In this document: piece by piece, positions 46,708 to 57,300 of the stretch
Layout: each line of letters starts with the position of its first letter
How positions within the stretch are numbered: the stretch's first letter is position 1
From: Acetivibrio cellulolyticus CD2
Lineage (GTDB): Bacteria > Bacillota > Clostridia > Acetivibrionales > Acetivibrionaceae
Length of the DNA stretch: 63,221 nt
Direction: 5' to 3'
Assembly (NCBI RefSeq): GCF_000179595.2
Contig: NZ_JH556659.1
Coordinates: 732,584 to 795,804 of the forward strand
Position numbers and translations under genes: made by a program
The notes under the pieces: generated by a model
Databases searched by the model: none
What the model was told of the DNA's origin: nothing
Seen by the model: the letters and a program-made list of their open reading frames with translations, nothing else

Positions 46708-46793
46708 ATTAGAAGCAAATAAGGCTAGAGGGTGAAATTATAGCCGAAGTTATATATTTAGCATTCCTATGTTAATTTTAAAGAGCTAGGGTC

Positions 46794-46818
46794 AGAGAGT
46801 GGTCAAACGCCACTCTCT
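46794..46818 (+). terminator. Terminator after the amidase gene
   Basis: AGAGAGTGG / CCACTCTCT perfect 9-bp stem, 7-base loop, then TTTTTATG. It lies about 90 bases after the stop codon. Confidence 0.85.
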
Positions 46819-46980
46819 TTTTATGAAGTCGTAATTCCTATAGTGTTCGAGTTCTAGGACATAATGTGCATAACAAATACTGGCATTAATTGCTGTTTTG
46901 TGCTATTATTATATATTGTAAATAACGGGGACAAAATGAATTTAAATTAATAGATAGATAAAATGAAAGGTTGTGTTAAA

Positions 46981-47970
46981 ATGGCTGTACTTGTAACTGG
47001 TGGAGCAGGCTATATTGGAAGTCATACTGTTGCAGAGCTTCTAGAAAGGAATGAAGAAGTAATAATTGTTGATAATCTTGAAAAGGGTCATAAGCCTGCT
47101 GTTCTTGGAGGAAAACTTATAGTTGGAGACCTGAGGGACAAGGAATTTATAAAAAATGTATTTCTGCAAAATGATATAGAAGCAGTTATACACTTTGCTG
47201 CTTATATTGAAGTTGGTGAAAGTGTTACAGACCCACTAAAATATTATAATAACAATGTTGCGGTTACTTTAAATTTACTTACCGCTATGAAGGAAGCGGG
47301 AGTAAAAAAAGTAGTATTTTCTTCAACTGCTGCTACTTATGGTGAACCTGAAAATATTCCAATACTTGAGACAGATAGGACATTCCCAACGAATCCATAT
47401 GGAGAAACAAAGCTGTCTGTTGAAAAAGCTTTAAAATGGTCTGATGGGGCATATGGTATCAAGCATGTTATATTAAGGTATTTTAATGCCTGTGGAGCGC
47501 ATATAAGCGGTAATATTGGAGAAGATCATAGTCCCGAATCACATCTTATACCGCTGATTATTCAGGCTGCTATGGGTAAAAGGGACTCAATCAAGATGTT
47601 TGGAAATGACTATAATACTCCCGATGGAACTTGCGTAAGGGATTATATACATGTATCAGATCTGGCACAGGCACATTATCTTGCTTTACAGAAACTCAGG
47701 AATGAAGATAAAAGTGATATATACAACCTTGGAAATGGAAAAGGTTTTTCGGTTAAGGAAGTAGTTGATGTAGTAAGGAAGGTTACTGGTAAGAGTATCA
47801 CTGCTGTTGATGCGCCGAGACGTCCTGGCGACCCTGCTATATTGGTAGCATCTTCAGAAAAAATCAAGAAGGAATTGAACTGGAAGCCTAGGATGAATGA
47901 TCTGGAGACAATAGTAAGTACGGCATGGGAATGGCATAGTAAACATCCAAATGGATATAATGACAAGTAA
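46981..47970 (+). CDS. galE: UDP-glucose 4-epimerase
   Basis: NAD-dependent epimerase interconverting UDP-glucose and UDP-galactose (or the N-acetyl forms), supplying sugars for envelope polymers. 329 residues from ATG 46981, the universal start MAVLVTGGAGYIGSHTVAEL; an ATG 18 bases upstream is rejected. Other motifs: DNLEKGHKPA, HFAAYIEVGESV, the catalytic Tyr-x3-Lys in NPYGETKLSVEKAL, LRYFNACGAH, and DGTCVRDYIHVSDLA. AAAGG precedes the ATG. It is a stand-alone gene. Confidence 0.95.
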   Translation: MAVLVTGGAGYIGSHTVAELLERNEEVIIVDNLEKGHKPAVLGGKLIVGDLRDKEFIKNVFLQNDIEAVIHFAAYIEVGESVTDPLKYYNNNVAVTLNLLTAMKEAGVKKVVFSSTAATYGEPENIPILETDRTFPTNPYGETKLSVEKALKWSDGAYGIKHVILRYFNACGAHISGNIGEDHSPESHLIPLIIQAAMGKRDSIKMFGNDYNTPDGTCVRDYIHVSDLAQAHYLALQKLRNEDKSDIYNLGNGKGFSVKEVVDVVRKVTGKSITAVDAPRRPGDPAILVASSEKIKKELNWKPRMNDLETIVSTAWEWHSKHPNGYNDK

Positions 47971-48081
47971 ACGAGCAGATTATATGAATTATTAGAAAAA
48001 ATTACCTAAAGAATTATAAAATTCTTCATATCTGTCTATACTTACAGTAAAATTAAAATTTTACAGTGAGGAGCATCAGAT

Positions 48082-49260
48082 ATGAAGAATTTTTTATGCT
48101 TTTTGTTAATTTCAGGAGTATTACTCTTTTCAGGGTGCCAGAACCCTTTAGAAGGAATTGATGATGTACAAACGCGCTTACAAAGTATAAAGACATCAAG
48201 CGAACAACAAAATACAGCAAATGCAGATAAAGACGAAGTTACTGTGCACAATGCAAATATAACCGAAAGTAATTCTGATATAAGCGAAGACAATTCAAAT
48301 AGAAATGTTGAAGTCAGAACAAATATCAAACAAACGCCTAATACTCAAGAGAGCAGAGATATAAATAATAACGCCAGCAGCGGGAAAACAACAGTTGGCA
48401 CATTGTCTGTAACTGCTTATTATAAAGATGCTGATGGTTCTTTAATACCTGTTACAAGGGATATAGCAAAAGAAGAAGGTATTGCTAAAGCGGCACTAAG
48501 ATCTATGATTGACAATGAAGTAAATAGAGAAGCGTTAAAATCAATAGGTTTATATCCGATACTTCCAGAAGGTACTGAGATATTGGGCATAAGTATAAAA
48601 GAAGGTATTGCTGTAATTGATTTTAACAGCAAGTTGTTGAATTATAAGACTGAACTGGAAGAGCGGAACATTTTTGCAGGTATAGTGTATTCGCTTACCG
48701 AGTTTAAAACAATAAAAGGTGTTAGGATTCTGATAAACGGTTATGAGAAAGAAAAACTTAAGTACTCGGGAAACATTTCCGGTAACCTTGGAAGAGATAA
48801 TATCCTTATAAATTCCGAAAAATTAAATGCTGAAAGTAAGATTATGAAACTTGACATATATTTGTTTAAATATTTGAATGATAAGTACGAATATATACTG
48901 CCTGTTTCAATGGAATATATAGGTGTAAATGAAGATATGCTTCCTGAGGAAATTGTTAGATCATTATCAAGAAAGCCGGAAACTGATCGCCTATTTACTC
49001 AAATGCCAGAAAATGTTGAGCTTGTTGACTGTAGTATAAAGGATAAATTGCTTACTTTGGATTTCAACAAAAAAATTAAAGATTATGGTGGAAATGCAAG
49101 AGAAGAGGGACTATTAAAACAGATTCTTTATTCAATGAAGCAAATAAACGGAGTAGAGAAAGTTAGAATTCTAATAGAAGGTGAAAAAGATGACCTTCCT
49201 GAAGGCACAGATATCTCAAAGGATTTATTATTACCTGCGAAAATAAACAAAGCAAACTAA
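48082..49260 (+). CDS. gerM: GerMN-domain lipoprotein (GerM)
   Basis: Sporulation and germination lipoprotein with two GerMN domains; in Bacillus GerM is needed for sporulation and germination and is anchored on the spore or forespore membrane. 392 residues: lipobox GVLLFSGC (Cys about residue 19), a low-complexity linker to about 110, then GerMN domains at about 112-225 ([30 protein letters not shown]) and about 255-385 ([38 protein letters not shown]). GAGGAG precedes the ATG. The order gerM-rph-rdgB matches Bacillus. Confidence 0.9.
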   Translation: MKNFLCFLLISGVLLFSGCQNPLEGIDDVQTRLQSIKTSSEQQNTANADKDEVTVHNANITESNSDISEDNSNRNVEVRTNIKQTPNTQESRDINNNASSGKTTVGTLSVTAYYKDADGSLIPVTRDIAKEEGIAKAALRSMIDNEVNREALKSIGLYPILPEGTEILGISIKEGIAVIDFNSKLLNYKTELEERNIFAGIVYSLTEFKTIKGVRILINGYEKEKLKYSGNISGNLGRDNILINSEKLNAESKIMKLDIYLFKYLNDKYEYILPVSMEYIGVNEDMLPEEIVRSLSRKPETDRLFTQMPENVELVDCSIKDKLLTLDFNKKIKDYGGNAREEGLLKQILYSMKQINGVEKVRILIEGEKDDLPEGTDISKDLLLPAKINKAN

Positions 49261-49361
49261 AAAACTTTAGCAATAATTACATAAATAAGTTGAAATCATT
49301 ATTTGTTTTAGATAGTATATTACTTAGAATAAAAAATGTAAACGAAGGGTTGGGGACCATA

Positions 49362-50138
49362 TTGAGAATTGACGGAAGGGAAAAGTCGAACCTTAGGAAA
49401 GTAAAGATTACGAGGAATTACATAAAACATGCAGAGGGTTCTGTCTTAATTGAGATGGGGGATACAAAAGTTATTTGCACTGCATCGGTTGATGATAAGG
49501 TTCCGCCTTTTAAGAAGAATTCAGGAGAAGGCTGGGTTACTGCAGAATACTCTATGCTTCCGAGATCTACAGGGGTTAGAAATCAGAGGGATATTAGCAA
49601 ATTAAAGCTCAATGGAAGAAGTCAGGAAATACAAAGGCTTATCGGAAGAGCATTGAGATCTGTAGTAAATTTCCATGCTTTAGGCGAAAGGGCTATAATA
49701 ATCGACTGTGACGTTATACAGGCCGATGGGGGAACTAGAACTGCTTCTATAACAGGAGCTTTTGTTGCCATGGTAGATGCCTGCAAAAAGCTTGTTGAAG
49801 ATGGGGTCATTGAAAAAATACCCATAACTGATATGGTTGCAGCTGTTAGTGTTGGAATTATCGGTGATGAAGAAATGCTTGATTTGTGTTATGGAGAGGA
49901 TTCCAATGCTGTTGTGGATATGAATGTAGTTATGACATCCTCAGGCGAATTTATTGAAGTTCAGGCTACTGGAGAGCAGTCTCCATTTCGAAGGGACCAG
50001 CTAAATAAGTTGCTTGACCTTGCAGAGGTTGGGATAAAAGAACTGATCAGTATACAGAAAGATGTTTTGGGTCAGGTGTCAAATGAAATTGGGAGAGTCA
50101 CAAAAGATGAAAAAGTTTATAGTAGCGACAAAGAATAA
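49362..50138 (+). CDS. rph: Ribonuclease PH
   Basis: Phosphorolytic 3'-to-5' exoribonuclease that trims tRNA 3' ends. The most likely start is TTG 49362 (258 residues, behind GGGG), giving the family N-terminus [20 protein letters not shown]; an ATG at 49290 would add 24 atypical residues. Motifs: [39 protein letters not shown], the phosphate-binding region [36 protein letters not shown], and [20 protein letters not shown]. It overlaps rdgB by 32 bases. Confidence 0.95.
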   Translation: MRIDGREKSNLRKVKITRNYIKHAEGSVLIEMGDTKVICTASVDDKVPPFKKNSGEGWVTAEYSMLPRSTGVRNQRDISKLKLNGRSQEIQRLIGRALRSVVNFHALGERAIIIDCDVIQADGGTRTASITGAFVAMVDACKKLVEDGVIEKIPITDMVAAVSVGIIGDEEMLDLCYGEDSNAVVDMNVVMTSSGEFIEVQATGEQSPFRRDQLNKLLDLAEVGIKELISIQKDVLGQVSNEIGRVTKDEKVYSSDKE

Positions 50139-50706
50139 GGGTAAACTAAGGGAAATAGAAGAAATATTAAGTGGTATGAACCTTGAAGTTGTTTCGATGG
50201 AACAGGTTGGTATAGATGAAGATATAGAAGAGTATGGCAGCACTTTTGAAGAAAACGCTCTCATTAAAGCTCGTGAAGTACATAAGATTACGGGTGAACT
50301 TGTTATGGCTGATGATTCTGGTCTTGAGGTAGATGCTTTAAGCGGTGCTCCAGGCATTTATTCTTCAAGGTTTGCGGGTGAAGGTGCAAGTGATGCGGAC
50401 AGAAATAACAAACTGCTTGAATTATTAAAGGATGTACCCTTTGAAAATAGAAAAGCGAGATTTGTTTGTGCCATAGCTGTTATACTTCCAGATGGAAATC
50501 ACTTTACGGTGAGGGGAACTTTTGAAGGGTTTATCGGAATTGAGCCTGTTGGAGCAAATGGTTTTGGATATGATCCTCTTTTCTTTTTGCCTGAGTACAA
50601 TAAAACTGCAGCACAACTGGAGGCTGCAAAAAAGCATGAAATAAGTCATAGAGGCAAGGCACTTAATCTAATGCTTGCTGAGTTGAGAGAACGGTTAATA
50701 CAATAG
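50107..50706 (+). CDS. rdgB: XTP/dITP pyrophosphatase
   Basis: Housecleaning nucleotide pyrophosphatase that removes dITP, XTP and related bases (HAM1 family). 199 residues from ATG 50107, with GGGAG upstream inside rph, and starting [20 protein letters not shown]; an ATG at 50062 is rejected. Motifs: [10 protein letters not shown]-type block in [35 protein letters not shown] followed by SRFAG, and [16 protein letters not shown], with SHRGKAL near the end. It is translationally coupled to rph by the 32-base overlap. Confidence 0.96.
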   Translation: MKKFIVATKNKGKLREIEEILSGMNLEVVSMEQVGIDEDIEEYGSTFEENALIKAREVHKITGELVMADDSGLEVDALSGAPGIYSSRFAGEGASDADRNNKLLELLKDVPFENRKARFVCAIAVILPDGNHFTVRGTFEGFIGIEPVGANGFGYDPLFFLPEYNKTAAQLEAAKKHEISHRGKALNLMLAELRERLIQ

Positions 50707-50740
50707 GATAATAATCCTAAAAAAATATTTAAAAATAGTG

Positions 50741-50769
50741 TTGACAAAATGTAATGATGTTTGTATAAT
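50741..50769 (+). promoter_or_regulatory. Consensus housekeeping promoter for the tRNA genes
   Basis: TTGACA (50741-50746), a 17-base spacer and TATAAT (50764-50769), a perfect consensus. Transcription would start near 50777, about 40 bases before the first tRNA. Confidence 0.85.
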
Positions 50770-50814
50770 ATAAAAAGTCGGCGGTGCGGTTAACGCATAC
50801 AATACGACTTTAAT

Positions 50815-50888
50815 GCGGGTGTAGTTCAATGGTAGAACATCAGCCTTCCAAGCTGATTGCGTGGGTTCGATTCCCATCACCCGCTCCA
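50815..50888 (+). tRNA. tRNA-Gly (TCC)
   Basis: 74 bases. Acceptor GCGGGTG pairs with CACCCGC; anticodon arm CAGCC-TTCCAAG loop with anticodon TCC; T-arm GTGGG-TTCGATT-CCCAT; discriminator T and encoded CCA at 50886-50888. First of two tandem tRNA genes. Confidence 0.95.
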
Positions 50889-50904
50889 AAAAAACTTTAT
50901 ATAT

Positions 50905-50981
50905 CTGCCTGTAGCTCAGTTGGATAGAGCAACGGACTTCTAATCCGTTGGCCGGACGTTCGAGTCGTCTCAGGCAGGCCA
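50905..50981 (+). tRNA. tRNA-Arg (TCT)
   Basis: 77 bases. Acceptor CTGCCTG pairs with CAGGCAG; D-arm GCTC..GAGC; anticodon arm ACGGA-CTTCTAA-TCCGT with anticodon TCT; T-arm GGACG-TTCGAGT-CGTCT; discriminator G and encoded CCA at 50979-50981. Confidence 0.93.
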
Positions 50982-50984
50982 CTT

Positions 50985-51017
50985 AAAAGCCCAGAATAGT
51001 AAATGTTCTGGGCTTTT
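50985..51017 (+). terminator. Terminator of the tRNA unit
   Basis: AAAAGCCCAGAA / TTCTGGGCTTTT perfect 12-bp stem, 9-base loop, then GTT. It directly follows the second tRNA. Confidence 0.9.
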
Positions 51018-51393
51018 GTTATATCTTGAATTTAGTTTACGTAAAAATATTAATCCCGCCATGTAATTCCGTTCCGGTTATATACTTTAGTAACCAAATC
51101 CTATAATTAGAAAAACTCAAAAAACATGACAAACTGCTGAAAAGTTGTGACAAACTGCTATGCATTATCATGATATAATTTCCGTGTATAATGATGCAAT
51201 GCTACTACATTTTTCGTGCAAAAATTTTCATTCTAAAATCAGGCTTTAGCTAAATCATGTAATTGGATACATTAGTACACAAGTAAAACATAAATAAAAA
51301 TTCAGGGGGGCTATATGAATTTCAATACAAGTTGACAAAATTCACAAATCTTATGTTAATTCAAAATTTTGTACGTGGGGGGATTACTATAAT
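51018..51393 (+). promoter_or_regulatory. Upstream region of the giant gene: direct repeats, -10 candidates and a 6-codon mini-ORF
   Basis: TGACAAACTGCT occurs at 51127-51138 and again at 51148-51159, a 21-base (two-turn) period typical of paired operator sites. TATAAT occurs at 51174-51179 and 51187-51192, without a good -35. Further down, GGGGGG (51305-51310) precedes ATG AAT TTC AAT ACA AGT TGA (51315-51335), a six-codon mini-ORF. The main gene has its own GGGGGG site near 51377. Confidence 0.5.
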
Positions 51394-54300
51394 ATGAAGA
51401 GAAGATTAGATATTAATAAAATTATTTTTTTTGTATTTACTATAATAATGGCAATATATTGTTTTTGTGGAATTAGTTATGCAGAAGATATTTCTGTCAA
51501 GGTTTCTATAAATGGAGATGCATCATACACAAATGATAGAAGTGTATCTGTGGCATATAGTATTTCAGGAGGTACCGGGCCATATACAATTTCAATGTCT
51601 CAAGGTGAAAATGTGGTCCAAATAAATGATAGTGGTGCTAGCGGTAAATATTTATTCACATTGACAGATTCAAATGGTTATAAAACAATTGTGGTGGATG
51701 TTGCCGACTCGAAAAGTACCCTGGGTTCCGGTTCCGACTCAATTACTCTTGATAATGAAGCACCTGTCACAACTGCATCGATTTCCGGATATAATGGAAA
51801 ACATGATGACTGGTATGGCTCACAAGTGTTTGTAAGTCTGAATGCAAAAGATAGTGGTTGCGGTGTAGATAGTACGTATTACAAATTTGATAGTGAAACC
51901 AACTGGAATTATTATTATGGAGGATTTACAACTCAACTAAGTGAAGGGAAGCATAAACTCTACTACTATTCTAAGGACAGTTTGTTTAATGAAGAGTACG
52001 AAAAGAGTACATCAATTAATATCGACAAGACTCCTCCTCAAATAACAGCGATAACTCCAAAAGGTGCTGTTCTTTCTGAACCGACATGTACTGTAGAAGT
52101 TACGGTAGGTGATGTTGCCTCAGGTTTATATTCTGTCAATATTGGAGAAGCAGCAGGATGGCTTTCAAACGGAAGGTATGTAAGAACTGTACAGCTTGTA
52201 CCTGGTAATAATACTATAAAGGTAAAGGCAGTTGACAATGTGGGTAATACTTCTACTGATTCTACTACCGTAGTTTATGATCCAAAACCTGAAATTCAAA
52301 TTAATCGCCCGGTTGATAATGCTACAGTGTACACTGAAAAAGTTAATTTAGGATGTTCTCTGAGTGATCTGGGCGGAAATCTGGCATCTTATACAGTTAT
52401 TAACGGTTCCTACACTAAAACGGTACCTATTACATCAGGATACGCTTATACTGTTAGTGAAGATATTCCACTGACAAGAGGAAAAAATGAAATCAAAATC
52501 ATTGCAACTGACAGCAATTCAAGTACAAGCGAGAAAAAGATAACCGTTATCTGGAAAAAAAGATGGACTGTAATTGCTTATATGGCAGGAGATAATACTT
52601 TATCGGGCAATTTGATGTCTGACATTGAAGAAATGAGGGGAGCTGGTGACAGTGCCAATTATGATGTTATAGCGGCATATGATGGAAGTGGCAAAGCTGA
52701 TTCTGCGTGCTATAAAGTAACCTCACAGAGCCTGAGTTCCTCTAAAATACCATTGAGGAATGTATTTGCAAATCCCGTTAGTGATAACGAGTTGAATACT
52801 GGAGATATGGAAACACTTAGTGATTTTATAAAATACTCAATTACAAATTATCCTTCTGATCAATACTTCCTTTTATTAAGTTCACACGGATACGGCTGGC
52901 AATCAATCTGTCAGGACGATACCCAAGGTACGGGCTTTCATCTGCAAAAACTGAAAGTTGCACTTTCAGGTTATAAGTTTGATGTTACACTTATGGATGC
53001 TTGTCTGATGTCTATGATTGAAGTTTCTTATCAGTTAAACGGTATTACAGACTATCTGGTTGCCTCCGAAAATAACATAGCGGGTGGAGGTAATGATTTT
53101 ACTACACTTCTGAGGAACCTTGGCAATAATTATTCTTCAGGAAGTAATTCAGATGATAGGAACTTTGCATCAAATATTGTTGATATTTATAGAAATCAAT
53201 ATCAATCTGAGACACAGAAACAGAGAAGCCTTATTGCTATGGATATAAGTAAATTATCGAATGTGACTACTCCTATTGATAATTTAGCAAGCTGTCTTTT
53301 AAATAAAGATTTCTATTCAAAACACTATAAAGAAATTAATAAAGCAAAGGAAGAGGCATTGAGGATTCCTTCACTATGGGATTTATCAACTACACCCCCA
53401 TCTTTACCCCAGGCATCCGAATTTGGAGATGTATTCAGTTTTGCTTATAAGTTAAAAAACAGCATTAGTGATCCTGATTTGGTCAGCAGGGCACAAAGTG
53501 TAATGGACAGCATAGATGCCAGAAATAGTACATTGATAATAAATGAGTGGCATAATATACCGACTACTGTTCCTGCACCGGTTACAGAAAACTTGCCGCA
53601 CGGGTTATCGATTTATCTTCCTATGTATCCTGAAAATTATGACCTCAGATATAATGATCTTGATATGTCAAAGCAGCATTTATTATGGCCGGCATTTATT
53701 AAAAAAGACATAACTCCACCTGAGTTTGTTTCCCAATTCAATCCAGGCACAAATACAAATTTATCAAATTTGTGCAAACTTGAGTACAGGGTTAGAGATA
53801 CATATTCAACGGCTAATTGTACCATTCGTGCTTCCATAGTGGATTCTTCCAACAAAGAGAGAAGTGTGATCAAAAACTGGGAGAGTGTAACTCAAAATCC
53901 CGATATCTCATCTCCTTTGCATGAAATAACCTTTTATGCTACCGAATTAATTGGGGGCAGCAGATATTTGCTTCCAAACGGCAGCTATAAGCTTGTTGTA
54001 CAAATAAAGGATGCTGGTGATAACGAATATAAAGAGTCTTATGATTTCGAAGTCAAGATACCTAAAAAGGATCTTCTATGTACCGTTGAAACTCCGAAAA
54101 ATAGTTTGAATCAATCCATTTCGGTTCCTGATGCGGATATAGCTTTTATATTTGTCAACCCTTCATCACCTTTGAACAATTTAATTGTAGCTAAAGGAAA
54201 AAGCAATAGTAATATGCAGATACCTAAAGTAACTACATTTTCATTAAGCGTGAGTAAAAAGGGTTACGAAAGCATATCAAGAGATATAACTGTACAGGAT

Positions 54301-57300
54301 ACATCGACAGGTATTCTGAGTACTAGCTTTAGACCGATACTTCCTGGTGAAGCAGGATTTGTAGAGGATTTTAAAAATGTTGACAGCGATAGCGATGGTA
54401 TACCTGATTTTTGGGAATATAAGTATTGGAAGTCGTGGAAGAATACTCCTGCAAGTTGCGACTTAAGCAAAAACGACAGTGCTGATGATTTGGATAAGCT
54501 GTATTCAAATCCTCAAAGGAGGACCAAACTTGGTGATGGATTAACCAATAAGGAAGAATATGATCTTCAGACTTACTTTGCAGATCTGGATCCAGGTCAG
54601 ATTGATCTTTTAATGGAAGTTGATTATATAGAGACCAGACCACTTGCTGTAAATGGCACTACGCGCAATTATGTACCCAAAGCTGAGGCCATCAATACAA
54701 TGAAAGATTCTATTGAAAAAGAGGGTATTAAAGTTCATTTCAGTTCTGAGGGTAAGAAAATTGTTGTTTCAAATTATACAGACAAACCAGAGGCTTCTGT
54801 GGATGAACTGAAAAGCCTGCTTTCTCAGAATCTTGGAACATATACCTATAGCAATTCGGACAAGGATACAGATATTATTCATGCCATATTTGCACCCGGA
54901 TGGACTAAAATTACGGGATTATCCAATACTGATTCAAAAAGTATGGCGGGATTATATTTGGGAGAAGAAAAAGGATTGTTCGTCTTTGATCTACAAACCA
55001 AATGTATTGTCAACAACAGAGTAGAAGTAATCACTGCGGAAGCTGATAAAAAGATGGCTTTAGATAAGCATGAAGGTTACATACTTGCTCACGAAATTGG
55101 ACATGCACTATCATTAAACGATAGGGATACGGGAGTAAATGATGAAATAATGTATCGGCAGTTGTCTGATAAAACACTATCTATTAGCGGAATCAGGAAA
55201 TTTACTGATAAAGATATTGAAGATATGAAATTTGCACCATTATTCGGACTTTCAGGGTATTTTGCAGATATGGTTAAATACAAGCCGATAGTTTTCTATA
55301 AAGAATTATTGCCATATCGTGGAGTAGGTCCATATACCATAGATGTTTATATTCAGGACCTTGATTCTCATCAGGCTGGTAATAACGGTCGAAAATTGTA
55401 CTATACTACAGATGATGTTGAAGGTACTGGCAGTATAACATGGCATTCTGTAAATATGACCTATACAGATGATCCGGATGTTTACGGTGATGAGTTTGAC
55501 TATAGTGCTTCCATACCGGATATGCCTGAAGGAACAGTTATACACTATTATATTGAAGCTACAGATGAAGACGGTAACAGAACAACATCTCCGGAAAGTG
55601 ACCTGACATCGGGGCCGCCTGCTGAGTTATACTCATTTACAGTTGATAAAACAGGTCCTGAGTTTACAATACTTTCTGCAAAGCCAAATCCATTTTCTCC
55701 AGGCAACGATGGTGTGAAAGACTCTATAGTTATTGAAACAGCAGTGTTTGATAAAACGGACCTTGTTGATAATCTTTTGTTTGAAATAGTTGATTCCAAT
55801 GGAGTTACTATAACAAAATGGGGGCCTGAGGATGATTTTCCTGCAAAGGGAACTAAAAGAATAGTCTGGAATGGAGACGGGGCAACTGATGGTAAATACA
55901 CTTTCAGAGTGACAGGTTCGGATCAGGCTTATAATAATGGGTCCAAGACCTTTGAAATAATCGTAGACAAAACAGCACCAACAATTACAAAAACATCAAT
56001 ATCTGCTAATACAATCAATATTGATACCGAGTCAATAGAAATTAAGGGAGAAGTATCAGAAAGCTTATCTTCTTCAGTTCTTTTGAACATATTTATTGAG
56101 GGTGGAAATGTTGTGAAGCAGGTCAGTGTTAATAACCCAACACCTGGTTCAGCAGCTACATTTACACTTAAACTACTGAAAGAAGAGTTTAAAGATGATG
56201 GAGACTTTACTGTCAAAATAATGGCTGAAGATGAGGCGGGCAATAAGAGCCAGATAGTGAACGCCGGAACACTCAAAGTAGACAGAAATTCTCCCCAGAT
56301 GAAAAGTCTTTATGTGGACAAAAAAAGATTTGTTCCGGAAACTCCACTAAGCCAGAGCACTACTGTTTACTATGAATTGACAGAGCCTGCATATGTTGAT
56401 ATAACAATTAAAGATGTAGCAGGAAATGTAGTTTTAAGGAATAACAGCACCGGGATATTGAAGGATAAAGGTTCTTTTGCATGGGATGGAAAAAATGATA
56501 AAGGACAATATGTATCAGATGGTTCTTATATGTTCCATTTTGTTGTCAATGATGCTGCCGGAAATAAGGTTGAAGACGGGATCGGAGTTATAAAAAATCA
56601 GATAACGGCAAATATCGGTTTCCCCGAAAATAATGCTGTTATTGGTGGAATAGTAAGTATCAAGGGTACTGCACTTGATCCAATAATAAACGACAAAATT
56701 GATTTTAATAGCTACTCACTTTGGTATACAACCGGAAAAGTTGATGTACCGACAAACCCTCTTAATCTGTCAACTAACTGGAAACCAATATCTGTACCTG
56801 CTGCTTACAGGAGTCCTGCGAACCTTAACGATGCACTTTGCAATATTTCAGTAAGATCAATTCTGAGTTCACAGCTTGGGCTTTGGGATACAACTGGATT
56901 GAGTGGAGATTATACAATACTTTTAGTAGCATCAGATACAACAACAAACTGGTCGGCAGCAATAAGCCATGTAACAATAGATCAGACTATTTCCAAGACA
57001 GACAGTCCAGTATTGGTGAATTTTGGAACGACACCTTCGGGAAGCTTTGACATTACAAAAGCAGAAGATTTTTTAATGTTGGAATATGATCTAACTATTA
57101 AAAATGCTGACATATCAATTGATATTTTTAAAGCTAAGGATGTGTCAACCGGAACTTATGACAAGAACGTATTTCACAAGGATTACAAAAATCAGACTGT
57201 AGGAAACGGTAAAACTATTTTGTGGTTAGATGAATCAGGCTGGAAAAACATTGAGGGCGGTGACTATTTTATAGAGATAACCGCAACAGATATTGACGGT

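Noticed and set aside
51018-51393. A sigma-I-type promoter for the giant gene, as for cellulosome genes in C. thermocellum
   Set aside because: I could not find a -35/-10 pair that I can match with confidence to published sigma-I consensus sequences.
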